Assembly: GCA_002118135.1 (NCBI GenBank)
Contig: BDIU01000155.1
Span: forward strand, 248,001-312,000
Reading direction: 5' to 3'
DNA: 64,000 nucleotides
Source: Trebouxia sp. TZW2008
Taxonomy: Eukaryota; Chlorophyta; Trebouxiophyceae; Trebouxiales; Trebouxiaceae
This document shows positions 11,810 through 22,528 of this stretch, one piece after another. Numbering within the stretch: position 1 is the first letter of the stretch; each line of letters opens with the position of its first letter. The notes below the pieces were generated by a model. The model was not told where the DNA came from. It ran no database searches and worked only from the letters and a program-made list of their open reading frames with translations. A program made the translations under genes and the position numbers.

Positions 11810-13174
11810 CAGGCAGAGCTAAGGGCTCGCCCACATAGGTCCAATCAGTGCTGTTTGCTGCTCTGAAGGCAAGTCTGCAGCCGGACGCGCTCATTCACAT
11901 AGCTCGCGTCATGACGACTGAAGGCGCAGACTTTTATTTGCGTTTTCAGGCTCTTAAGGACGGGGCCATAAGCCAGCAGTCAGCCTGGTTTAGGGCTTGC
12001 TCATAGGAGTGCTGCCAGTTTGTTCTTGTCATGCTCAATCCTAGCAGCTTTGAGCATTGCAAGCCAAGACGCCCTGTCCTCTAGCTAGTTCTTAGGTTGT
12101 GGTGAGCTGTGACCTAGCTGCAGCTGTGCAGTCAGTTCCATCTTCCCTAGCAACTCCTCAGTTTCTGGCAAGCATGGTCCTTGAACCTGCAATATGCTGC
12201 ACAAGCACCATACTTGCCAGGGTCAACTATAGAGTGCAGCGTTGTATGCATGTTAGGTGGTGAGGTTTATTGCTTCTAAGCAGGAGCAGTACATGTTGCA
12301 CAGGATGTGTGCACTGCGCGGCATTGTTCAAAGTCATTGGCCGGTTTGTGCAATTGTACAGGAGCATGAACCCCTCTATCATGCAAACACAGATTTGAAG
12401 CATCCAAAGTTTTGAGTGATGGATGTCACTGCAGCTGTTGTAAAATTTCAATCAAGGCATTTCTTGTAGAGGTTGACCAGCCAAGACTGAAGGTCGTCAC
12501 CAGGGCTGCAAATCATCATGAGCAACAGCACAGCTGATTGCTGCTGCATGACCCTCTGAACGAGCGTGCGCATGCTACACTGTCAAGCCACCATTTCTGA
12601 GTACTCCAGCTGAGGATAAAGCTGGTACACCGTGGCAGTGCAGACTGGATTGTGAACACGTGCGGGTCTTTCAAAGCACTCAAGCCTGAGGGTAAGTGCA
12701 TGATTGGCTGTCCCAATATTAATTAACCATAGTTGCGTTGGTGCGTCATTTTTTATTTTCGGTGCGCAGGTGCGCGTACGGGGTGCACGCTAAGTGCGGG
12801 AAGACTGCATTAGTAAGCATTAGTAGCTGCTGAATCTATCGTAAATTGAATTTAGAACGATGCGAAAGAAGCCGGATTTTGACTCCTGCTGCCATAGCCA
12901 CACCTTAGGGGGTGTTTGCAATGCAAGCATTGCACTGCAGCTGCCCCACTTACAGACCCGATTGTTTACAGATGCACCCATCCGCACCAGCCAAGTTTTG
13001 AGGTGCGTAGGTGCGGGCCGTAGGATTAAATTAACATTGTCACAGAACGTACATCTCCAACCATCAGGCAATTGAGCTCCTGTGCAGGTGCAGGTAGAGG
13101 GTAGATACGCAGAAGTCTTCACACTGCATAAATGCTGCAGCAGAAGCAAATTGCAATGATTGAGTGACAGCCCG
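11810..13174. other. convergent intergenic region, possible old repeat
   Basis: No coding signal. The stretch 12740-13040 is richer in G+C and contains several GGTGCG/CGCACC words in both orientations, suggesting a decayed mobile element, but I could not define ends. The PAQR and CinA-NMNAT genes converge here. Confidence 0.35.
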
Positions 13175-16100
13175 CTATTGCTTCTCTGCCAGCTTCTTCC
13201 GCAGCTCCGTTGAGGATATATCGTTTCTGAAGATGGATTCTGGAATAGATGAGAACAAGCCCTGCAATCAGCAATGATATTTTGAGCAACTTGTCAAGTA
13301 AACCATACACAGCGCATGCCACAGGTCCGGCGCAAGCACGCCATAAACACATGGCAGGTGAACAAGCAGCATTGCTGCCAGACACAGTTCAATTTAGTAA
13401 CACCAAGTACACGTCAGACCGAATGCGCTTGTAGATACAATGTAACATACCATGCTGCATGAATGCCAAGCAGCCCTTCATCACGTGAAAGAGACATTCT
13501 CATGTCTCCCAACCTGCAGGCAATGCATTCGGCTGAGGGCTCACAAGCTTTGTGATGACTTCAGGTACTTCGACGTCATCAAAAGTCTTGAACTGCTTGT
13601 TGCCTTGATCGTCTGTGACTACTCGCCCAGCAACAATGACTGAGCAGCCCTGATGACTCATGCTGGCCAGTGACAACAGCATGCCGTCATGCCCTCCATA
13701 GTATTTGGGCATCACTAGCCTGATGGTTGTGTCATATCCTATCACAAATGTGCTGTTGGGAAAGATCTGGGCTTTGTCTGGGTACAATGGGGCCTGCATG
13801 GAACAGAGCTATTGGCTATGATCATTGTTAATTCAAGGTCAGTTTGTTGCTGTTGATGCTGTGACAGCACACTGCAGATTGTGTCATAGCCTATCGCAAA
13901 GTGCTGTTTGGGAAGATCTGGGCTTTGTCTGGGTAAAAAGGAGCCTGCGCAGAGCACAGAACGAGGAAATAGACACAATCTTGCTCTGGCGACACAGCGT
14001 CAACAGCCTGACTCACATGACCAAAGTGACTGCTGGTTGTGTCGAATCCTATCACAAACAATCTGATTGGGAAGATTTGGGCTTGATCTGGGTGTAACGG
14101 GGCCTGCACTGCACAAGGCTGTCAGCAGTGGCTGTGTTGTGTTCATTGTTTCTTGTCATGCTGTGAGAGTACACTGATTGCATGACATAGAACAGAAGTG
14201 GTGTCTGCGGCTTGACACTGCTCGAAGTGCATTGCACCACCTCACCTTTGCTTTGCTGGTTGTCATCTGATGCTGACGGACATGATGTTTGACAACGCAA
14301 TTACGTCTACCAGAATCAGGCGACAGACGGCAAAGAAAAGCTTGCAGGTCAAGCCTACACATGCTGTCTGCCTGTGAAGAGCCCTGATTTCCAGAAGGGT
14401 AGCATCAGATCAAGGGTTCCAAAGCTGCACAGGATGCATGCCTTGCATGCAGCCTAAGTAGCATGTATTCTGCAATGGGTCAAGGGTTGCAGTATAAGTC
14501 ACGGGGAGGAGAGAGCCAGGTCAAGATAGTTGATAGAAGCCTTGCCTGTGTGAGCACCAATGGCAAGTTCTGATCAATGAAAGGCTGTAATCGCCTTTGG
14601 ATCTCTTCAATGGGCATCAAGCCCTTGTCAGCATTGCCAACTGACAACTCATAGCAGCCCTCCAATTGCTCTGCACACATACACAGCCTTGGAAGATCAA
14701 ATGTAGCACAGACCAAACGTTAGGCAGGTCAAGTGTTGTGCAGGCCAAGGGCTTTGCAGCCTAAACACCACATAGAAGCAGCTATAAAGCTGTGCGAGGG
14801 TGCACCAGTGTTGTGTTCATGCCAGGCTATAGTTGGCCTATTTTCTTGCAAAACATATGCTGAAAGTACCAGCTTTTGGCAGAAGGCCTCATAGCATGCC
14901 AGGTTGCTCAGGATGCTGTGGACTATCTCCATCCTTCTGCTGTGCTTGTATGGCAGCAGCTAGCATTCCCTGGTGACCTTGCAAAGGGTTGAGGCTGCTG
15001 GCCATGCAGACTTTGCCACCCCTGGGGGCATCAACAAAACATGAAAGACCTGCCTCCATTCTTCTGCCTTGCTTTTACGGCAGCAGCCAACATCCCCCCT
15101 TTGGCCCCTAGGCAAGGGTTTGATTTTCCTGGAAAGAGTGCATGCAGCAGCATAACATGAAAGCTTGCTTGGCCTGCATACTATGGCCTACCTCCATTCT
15201 TCTGCCTGGCTTACACGGCAGTAACCAATGTCCCCCTGTGACCTTCGTGCGAGGGATCAAAATTTCGTGCACAAAGCAAACAGCAGCATTGACCGCTGCT
15301 CTTCTGCCGTGCTTGTGTAGTAGCAGCTAGCATCCCCATGTGACCCTGAGGTGTTGTAAGTGTCTGAAAGGCAAACAGCAGCATGCAGTGACAGCTTGCT
15401 TAAGATGGGATGACCTACCTCCATCCTTCTGCCGTGCTTGTATGGCAGCAGCTAGCATTCCCTGGTGACCTTCATGCAAAGGGTTGAAGCTGCCTGCCAT
15501 CTTCTTGCCACCTTCAGGGGCATCAACAATGACATGGATGACCTACCTTCAGTTTCCTGACGTGCTTGTATGGCAACAGCTAGCATTGCATCAAGACTCA
15601 TTCTTCAGAATTTTTCAGGTTCGTACTTTCTGGGCAAAGCCAACAGCAGCATTTACCTCCATCCTTCTGTCTTGCTTGCATGGCAGCAGCTAGCATTCCC
15701 TGGTGTCCGTCATGCAAGGGATTGAAGCTGCCTGCCATGTAGACCTTGCCTCCCCTAGGGGCATCAACAATAACATTGCCATTGCTGTACTCCACTGTCC
15801 TGACTCTACCTGCTAGAAGCTCTTCCACAGGGTCTGCCATTTCTGTACATTCCTCCTGCACACCACCAACCTAATAGGTTTGCAAGTAGAAACATGCTTT
15901 GCAAATGGAGACACGATGCTAGTTGGTAGCCTTGCTGTGAAGTGGATCATCACAAATCAAACAAATAGCAGGTCTTGCGCTTCAGCTTGGCATCGAGTGA
16001 CTGCCACGATGTCTCGCTTTTGCAGCTCACGCTTCAGGATTACGCATCAGCAGTGTACGTCACATGCCTGCTTGGCAGCATGGTCCTTTTGAGCCACAAC

Positions 16101-18743
16101 ATATTGGCAAAGCAGGCACTGAGCTATTGATGTGGTGAAAGTCTGCCTCATTGCCACACAGCACAAGTTGGCATGCACTTAGCTTTCATGGGGTTGAAAC
16201 TAAACATTGAAAATGGATCGATCGATGATCTTCCTTTTGTTTGAATCAAGGCGAACAACCGCAGACATCTCAAAGTTCCTGTGTCCTATGTCTCAAGCTG
16301 TAACTGCACGGTTCCCAATGATGATCATTGGTCACGTTCGGCAGTGTCGATAGGGAAGAGCTTTTCAAGCTCCTCATTTTCCCAGCAGCAATGCAGACAC
16401 TGCACTTGAGTCAAAGCAGTACCTAGCACACCTGGACGTGCTCACTGCCGCTCACTAGCCCAAGCTCAGCATGACTGTCCTCAGGAAGACCAGAAGCAGC
16501 AGCCAAAGCGTTCAATAGCATCCTGCTGGCCACAGCGTCCTCTCCTAGGCGGTCTCTCTTGCCTTTGTCAAGCTTCAGGCTGTAGGAGAGGGTCTTCCTG
16601 CCTGTGTGGGCTGAAACATAAGCCTGCACAGCACATGAACAGTGAACATGGGTTGCCCATATATTGCAAAGGTTGTAGGTTCTTGAGCTTCAGGCTTTAG
16701 AAGAGAGTCCTCAAGCGTGTATGGGCTGAAGCATAAGACTGCAGGGTGTCCACACAGCAGTGAAATAAGAGACGAACAAGGCGTTGCCAGAGACAAGGCT
16801 GTAGGAGAGTGTCTTGCTGCTTGTGCAGCCTGCACAGCCCGTGCACAATCAACTGCATTGCTTGAGCATTGCAGCGCTGGCGCTTTGTCAACTTTCAAGT
16901 TGGAGGAGTGTGCCTTCCTGCCTGTGTAGGCTGAAACAAACGCCTGCAAGATCCATGCACGGTGAAAAGCTGACATGCAGTCAAAGCGTTCAATAGCATC
17001 CTGTTGACCTCAGCATCCTTGCCTGGGCGGTCCCTCTTGCTTCTCTCAAGCTTCAGGCTGTGAAAAAGGGACTCCCGCCTGTGTGGGCTGAAACATAAGC
17101 CTGCACAGCCCATGCAAAGTGCAAGTGAGACCTCAGGTCATTGCTAATCTTGCCGCTAGTGAGGCTGTAGGCACGCAGATTGCACCACTTGAGCCTTGTC
17201 AAGCTTTAGGCTATAGACAACTGTCTTCCTGCCTCTGTAGGCTGAAATGAAATCCTGCAGGCTGTTTGTTCAACCCATATGGGCAGACTCTGTCAGTCAT
17301 CAAGGCGCAGGTGCAGTCAATGCCAGTGAGTGAGGATCCCAATCGAGACAGCTGAGCGGCTTGCTGGTATGCAACCTTTGCCATGCTGTCTGCTGTGGCC
17401 TTGCTGGCATATTCAGAATTTTCACGCCACATACCTTGTGATTGCCTTTCTTGACTCTGCCTATCATCAAGGCGCAGGTGCAGCCAATGCGCCAATAATA
17501 TGAGAATCCAGCTGAGACAGCTGAGCAGAGAACATCATCAAGAGCTGTTGTGTACACTGCATGTGAGCAGTCTCTAAGCAACATACCCTGTGATCGCCTT
17601 TTTTGACTCTGTCCGTCATCAAGGCACAGGTGCAGCCAATGTCAATAAGTGAAGGACCCAGCTGAGACAGCTGAGCAGAGAACATGAACAGGACCTGTTG
17701 TCTACAGTACATGTGATCAGGCATTGAGCAACATGCCTTGTGATTGCCTTTCTTGACTCTGTCAGTCATCAAGGCCCAGGTGCAGCCAATGCCATTGAGT
17801 GAGGATCCCAATTGAGACAGCTGAGCGGCTTGCTGGTGTGCAACCTTTGCCATGCTGTCTGCTGTGGCCTTGCTGGCACATCCAGAAGTGCTGTGCAACA
17901 TACCTTGTGATCGCCTTTCTTGACTCTGTCTGTCATCAAGGCACAGGTGCAGCCAATGCCAATGATTGAGGATCCCAGCTGAGACAACTGAGCGGCTTTC
18001 TGATATGCAGCCTTTGCCATGCTGTCTGCTGTGGCCTTGCTTGCATATCCAGATGTGCTCTGATGCAATACGTCTTGTAAAGCAGACTGGGCGTATGGCA
18101 CACGAGACTCCAGCACGGTCCTTGAAGCACCAGGCACTGTGAGCAGCCATGTCAATGCCTGCAGGAAGATAGTTTTGAGTGCAGCAACCATTGGAGACTG
18201 ACTTTTTGCATCACGCCCCTTCTTGCATGCGAATGACACATGCTTGAAATATATATATTTATATATATATATATATGTGTTATTGTGGCAGTGGTGCCCT
18301 GTGATTTGAGCTCATACCTTGCTGGCATGACATTTGGCCTTGCTTGTTGCATCAAACAGACAGGGAATGGCTGCTCAGAAAACAAGTTGACGCTTGTGTA
18401 GTGTTATGATCACCTGCATGCCTCCACCAGTGGCATACAGAACAGCTTGGGGTGGACTGTCATGTATCTTCTTTATCAGAGCAGTCAAATTTGCATCCAT
18501 TGACGCGGCACGCAGGCTAGTGAATAGTCCTCGTCGCGGCGAGGGATGCTGTTGTCGTGAAGCTGTAGACAAGTCTGAAGTCTTGTGCGGTACTGCCAGC
18601 GCTTGCCGACGCCGCAAACTCTGTTTCCACAAGTTGCAACCAAGTTGTAGCTGAGACGTTTGAGAACAAGCACGCTGAGTGAGACTCGCAGCTGTGTTTG
18701 CCCAGCAACAGGCTTGATGCATGCAGACCGCAAGCCGGAGCAA
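13175..18743 (-). CDS. CinA-like + nucleotidylyltransferase fusion (NAD metabolism)
   Basis: Predicted two-domain enzyme of the uncharacterised plant/algal group that includes Arabidopsis At2g01220 and is related to yeast POF1. Exons (minus): 18500-18414, 18158-17904, 16623-16432, 15855-15657, 14670-14546, 13793-13545, 13261-13175; phases 0,0,0,1,0,0 agree and give 397 residues from Met at 18500. An in-frame Met at 18743 adds 81 residues rich in Arg/Ser and poor in acids, probably an organelle presequence. The N-terminal half resembles the CinA C-terminal (NMN deamidase) domain: YATGGGMQ, then ALTWLLTVPGAS, later GIGCTCALMTDR and GEDAVASRMLLNAL. The C-terminal half is a nucleotidylyltransferase: GSFNPLHDGH (HxGH site), VIGYDTTIRL, and NDISSTELRKKL (ISSTxxR). 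The intron after 14546 has a GC donor. Coupling of the two activities is inference. Confidence 0.8.
13944..14103 (-). repeat. two decoy copies of NMNAT exon 6 start
   Basis: The acceptor end and first about 60 bp of the exon starting at 13793 recur with copy starts at 13944 and 14103, i.e. units of 151 and 159 bp. The copies still read like APFYPDKAQIFPNS and retain AG at the acceptor. They continue upstream into duplicated intron sequence. Confidence 0.8.
14928..15600 (-). repeat. about six decoy copies of NMNAT exon 4 end
   Basis: The last part of the exon at 15855-15657, which encodes the nucleotide-binding GSFNPLHDGH region, is followed in the intron by degraded copies near 15547, 15418, 15290, 15188, 15054 and 14928. 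Most keep ctccatccttctgc..gcttg and a donor-like GTAGGT. The copies at 15418 and 14928 cover more than 100 bp of exon; the others are shorter and more diverged. Confidence 0.8.
16735..17262 (-). repeat. array of decoy copies of CinA exon 3 start
   Basis: Copies of the acceptor side of the exon starting at 16623 (AYVSAHTGRKTLSYSLKLDK) occur with apparent starts near 16737, 16828, 16943, 17100 and 17254. The copy at 17100 is the longest and reads close to the real exon for about 120 bp but with lesions. All keep a TGCAG- or TGCAG-like acceptor on the minus strand. Confidence 0.8.
17282..17893 (-). repeat. four decoy copies of CinA exon 2 end
   Basis: The 3' part of the exon 18158-17904 (SKATADSMAKAAYQKAAQLS through MTDRVKKGDHK) is repeated four more times, with donor-side edges near 17737, 17588, 17435 and a partial unit at 17282. 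Units are about 150-167 bp. Several copies keep long open frames and a donor (GTATGT), so they resemble true exons closely; only the first has the upstream VPGAS segment. Confidence 0.85.
18248..18279. repeat. AT microsatellite in intron 1 of the CinA-NMNAT gene
   Basis: Alternating A and T run of about 30 bp. Confidence 0.85.
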
Positions 18744-19151
18744 CTACGCTGGCCACGATGAGACGTGCAATGCTCGGGCTCAGCAGAAGTATTCACCAAT
18801 CGAGAAGAGCTCGATTGCCCTTGGCAACCGGAAGACTGCAACTTGAGCTCGCATGCCAACGAGACAAGTTTGACTGCATGCGAAATGGAACTCGAGCTCG
18901 CAGTTGACCGATTCAGTCTACGATTCAGTGCAAGCTGCCGCACCAACTACCGCAGTCGGCGTTGCGCTTTCAGTGCTACGAGACCGTAAACGACACGCGT
19001 TTTTGTTGATTGTCCCACGTGTAGCTGCGTCAGTAGCGCAAGCTCTGTTGCAACTGTGCATGGCCGAACGCTTGTGCCGAACTCGGTTGCACTGAGTGGC
19101 TGTCGCGTCAGCTGTACGATCTAGCTTGCATCGCGTTGTGTCTCCCACATC
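18744..19151. promoter_or_regulatory. divergent promoter region, CinA-NMNAT and DFRP2
   Basis: The two genes are head to head with starts at 18743/18500 and 19152. No specific element recognised; this placement is inferred from gene orientation only. Confidence 0.35.
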
Positions 19152-22100
19152 ATGGACTATTCAGCTGAGCAAGAGATGGAGATTGAGGCACTGGAATCGA
19201 TATTGATGGACGACTTGCAAGGTGCGCAGACTTAAAAAGGACAGCGCCCTTTCTGCCTCCAACCTTGCATGTACCATCTACGCATAAGCCTCTGCACAAA
19301 GGAAGCGACAGCAACAGGATTGCAAATTGGTGTATATTCGGTGCAGAGGTGCAAGGTCCATCCCCAAGTGGCTGGTCAGATAGTGTCAAGTGCTATCGAA
19401 TTGGGTTACCCACAGGAGAAGCTGAAAGCTTCCCAGAGAGTGGAGCATCAAACAGTGCGCTGCGCAGCTTTGTCAAGTCTGTGCTTGCTGAATGTGCAGC
19501 AACAGCTAAGCTGATGCACATTTCTGCAGTGCAGTTCGACCTCCTGTTTGCGCACACGCCAACATATCCTGATGAGGCGCCTTTGATAAAGCTCAGCAAG
19601 TAAGCATCAACAAAGCTAGATTTTGACTGAACTGACAGCGTTGATGTCATGTGTACATTGTTTCTGGACCATGCGCAACATGCAGTGTGCAAGGCATGAG
19701 CAATGAAGATATTCAGAGCCTACAGCAAGTGGTGGATGATCAGATCCAGGAGAACCTAGGCATGGCAATGATCTACACCATTGTGACTGCGGCGCAGGAG
19801 TGGATGCAAGATCATGTAAGGACGTCGCAAATTCCACTGCTTTTGCGTTCTCGGTGCAAAAGCTGTGTGCAAAGCTCATGGTCAATGTTCAGAAAGATGC
19901 ATTGTTCATGCAGTTGTACCAAGCTGCTGTGAGCCTGCATGTAGCTAGCTATTGTCAAATGCAATACCCAGCCAGGAGTATCATGCAAGCAGCACACGGC
20001 AGTCAACTGTGTACAAGGACCTCTCCGCCCTCCATGTCCAATACAAACGGTTTAGGTTAGCACATGATCGAACTGGCTGGAGACAGTTGATTGCTTCTGT
20101 ACGTACCTAGATGGGCCTGCTGAGCCTGCCTAGCCCACGTTTTACAATGAATGAATGAATGAGCATTGTTGTTCAACAATGTCTGGCACAGTGCTTACTC
20201 ACGCAACCTCAGCACACACTCACAGCGCTTTACAAAAGGGCGTCAGCGACGGCAGCCATCAGACACACAATGACAGTTACAAGCAAAAGGTCAAGTACAA
20301 ATACTTCAGCGCACTGATGCTTGTGTTGCTGTACCTGCACCTGCAGGCAAATGTGCCACAAGAAGCGACACTAGATCCAGAAGAAGCCAAAAAGCGTGCT
20401 ATTGAAGCTGAAGAGGCGCGCTTGGCAGCTGCCCGTGCCCACGGCACGCAAGTCACGCCCGAGACCTTCACACAATGGCGGAAACGCTTTGATACGGAAC
20501 TAACGCTGCAGAAAGCCAGGTGTGGTTTTGCTGAACTTGCATTTTGGTCCCAGCAGCACTGTTGGTCTAGCACCTGCCACGCTGTACCAGGCAGGCTGCT
20601 GGGCTGCCAGCCTATGCATCATTGTGAGCTCATGCCAAGAGAGAAAGTCTTGAAGGTGAAGTTATCATGACACCAGGCTTGCACCTCAGGCTTACCTGTT
20701 TCCACCAGGCGTTACATGTGCCGCTGTATGCCATCATATTCTGTCAAGGTTCTGCTGCAGGCTGTGACTTGTGCTGCTTGCATGTACATCTGCATGCCAT
20801 TGTGGGTTGATGAGCTGGTTGCTCATGAGCATAGACGTACGACGTGTATGCAACATCAACAAGGACCTGATGCGATTGGTTTTTGGTCATTATGTTGTGC
20901 CTGTTTGCAGCTTGGCAGAGCAGCAGCAGGCAGCAGAGAAGAAAGGGCGACTCACCGGCAAGCAGTTCTTCCAGTCACAAGAAGCAGAGGTAGGCTTGTG
21001 AAGACCCACATTGCTTGACTGATGCTGAAGTTGCAAACCAAGTGACTGTCTGTGCTATAGAGCAAGCCAATGTTTGCCATCTCCAGCATAGTGAGGTTTA
21101 AAGATGTCTTGAGACAGTGGCTGTAGACAGGCGTCGTTCCCAGCATGCTTGCAAACAGTCAACACACAGTATGTATGTTTGCACAAAGCTGAGCATGCCG
21201 TATTCCTTTGTCTGAACCTGTATAACAGCACTTCTCAACAGTTATGCACTGGGTGTTCCGGTGGGCTGAAGTGTAACGCCAAGGGTTTCACAACTGTGTC
21301 TGCATCAATCCTGGCATCAGAGATTGGTTCAACTCAGGCATGAGTTTTTACCCGCGTTTTTGCTGCTGCAGGCTGAAGAGAGCGAAGCCAGCGACTTTGA
21401 GTTTGAAGGTGAGGAGCAGCTTCAACAACAAGCAGCTGATGACAGCGAAGAGGAAGAGCTCTTGTCTGATGATGATGAAAGTGGTAAGCACCTCTGTCAT
21501 GCTGTGACTAAGCTCTTAATTCTCCTGGTGGTCATTTAGTCAGAAGGCAAATGCCCTATGCGACTGTCTTCTGACTTGAGTTCTTTACAAGTCTGTAGCC
21601 ATAATCACAGCAGTGCATGTTCACTTCCCTTAGAGAAAGGCTTTCAAACAACATGCATTGAGTGAGAGAAACAAATCTTTGTGCATGTCTGCTACAGCAT
21701 CTGCATTGCGCCTGCTGCACTACCTTGCAGGATTGGCACTTGAGGCATGTAGTATTCGTTGGCCCTTGATGGAAAGTCCACGTAAGCTGCCTCTGCAAGG
21801 CTAGACTTTCATCTGCTGATTGGGCTTCACATTTTGTGGTCAAAGAAAGGCTTTCAATTTGGCCAGATGGCTGCAGTGAATGGGAAACAGATCTTTGTGC
21901 GCATCTGCCACAGTCCTGGGCTGCCTCTTTAGACAGAGGCTCCCATTATGACGCCTAATGGCGTAGACTTTTCTTTTTCTTTTCTGCTACAGTCTCTGCA
22001 TTGCCCTACTGCACTACCTTGTAGCATAAGCTCTTGAGGCATGTACATCTGTTGGCCCTTGATGGAAGCTCCATGCGACTTGACTCTGCATGGCGAGACC

Positions 22101-22325
22101 TTCATTTGCTGATTGCAATCCACACTGCTATAGCTGCACCTCTGCACAGATCAAAATGCTTGAGGGCATGTTGTGCAAGTTGGCTGCATGCCAAAGGGTC
22201 TTGCCCTTTGCTTCATGCCCTGCTTGCAGCTTTGAGCAAGTCATATATACTTTTGCCAATTGATCATCAACTAATTTTCTGATTGCTCTGCAGATGAGGA
22301 TGAAGTTTTGGCTGCTCTGGAATGA
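19152..22325 (+). CDS. RWD-domain protein, DFRP2/Gir2/RWDD1 family
   Basis: Predicted partner of DRG-type developmentally regulated GTPases (and of Gcn1 in yeast), acting on ribosome-associated control in the cytosol. Exons: 19152-19221, 19347-19599, 19686-19815, 20347-20519, 20911-20989, 21372-21483, 22294-22325. The RWD domain starts MDYSAEQEMEIEALESILMD and contains the diagnostic TPTYPDEAPLIKL. It is followed by an acid/basic coiled stretch (DPEEAKKRAIEAEEARLAAA), the conserved TPETFTQWRKRFD motif, GRLTGKQFF, and an acidic tail (DDSEEEELLSDDDESG, DEDEVLAALE). This order matches RWDD1/Gir2. Phases agree at every junction. Exon 2 has an extra poorly conserved stretch before VQFDLLF, so a further small intron there is possible. 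Confidence 0.85.
21600..22125. repeat. duplicated intron segment in DFRP2 intron 6
   Basis: Two diverged copies of a unit of about 270-300 bp lie in direct orientation (roughly 21633-21830 and 21845-22115). They share gaaaggctttcaa, the ctgcactaccttg block and gttggcccttgatgga. No exon sequence is included, so tandem duplication also acts inside introns. Confidence 0.7.
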
Positions 22326-22528
22326 GCAGATACGCAATCACAGACGCCCTCAGGGAACAGCGTGTCAGATGGCCACTAGCAACAATTGCTGCTTCAAAGC
22401 ATGCAGATGTGGTTGAGCCGCATGCAAGCTGCGCTGCTGTTGACAATCAAGATAAGGGAAATCTAGCAATTGTCAGTGGCCGACAAGCAACAAAAGTCGT
22501 CGCTGCTAAATGCGTGTGCCCACTTCAG

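Noticed and set aside
12740..13040. Second MITE from GGTGCG/CGCACC words
   Set aside because: I could not find matching terminal inverted repeats or a target duplication.
17467..18150. 227-residue minus-strand frame as a single gene
   Set aside because: It runs across decoy exon copies and duplicated intron; homology supports only the 18158-17904 exon in another frame.
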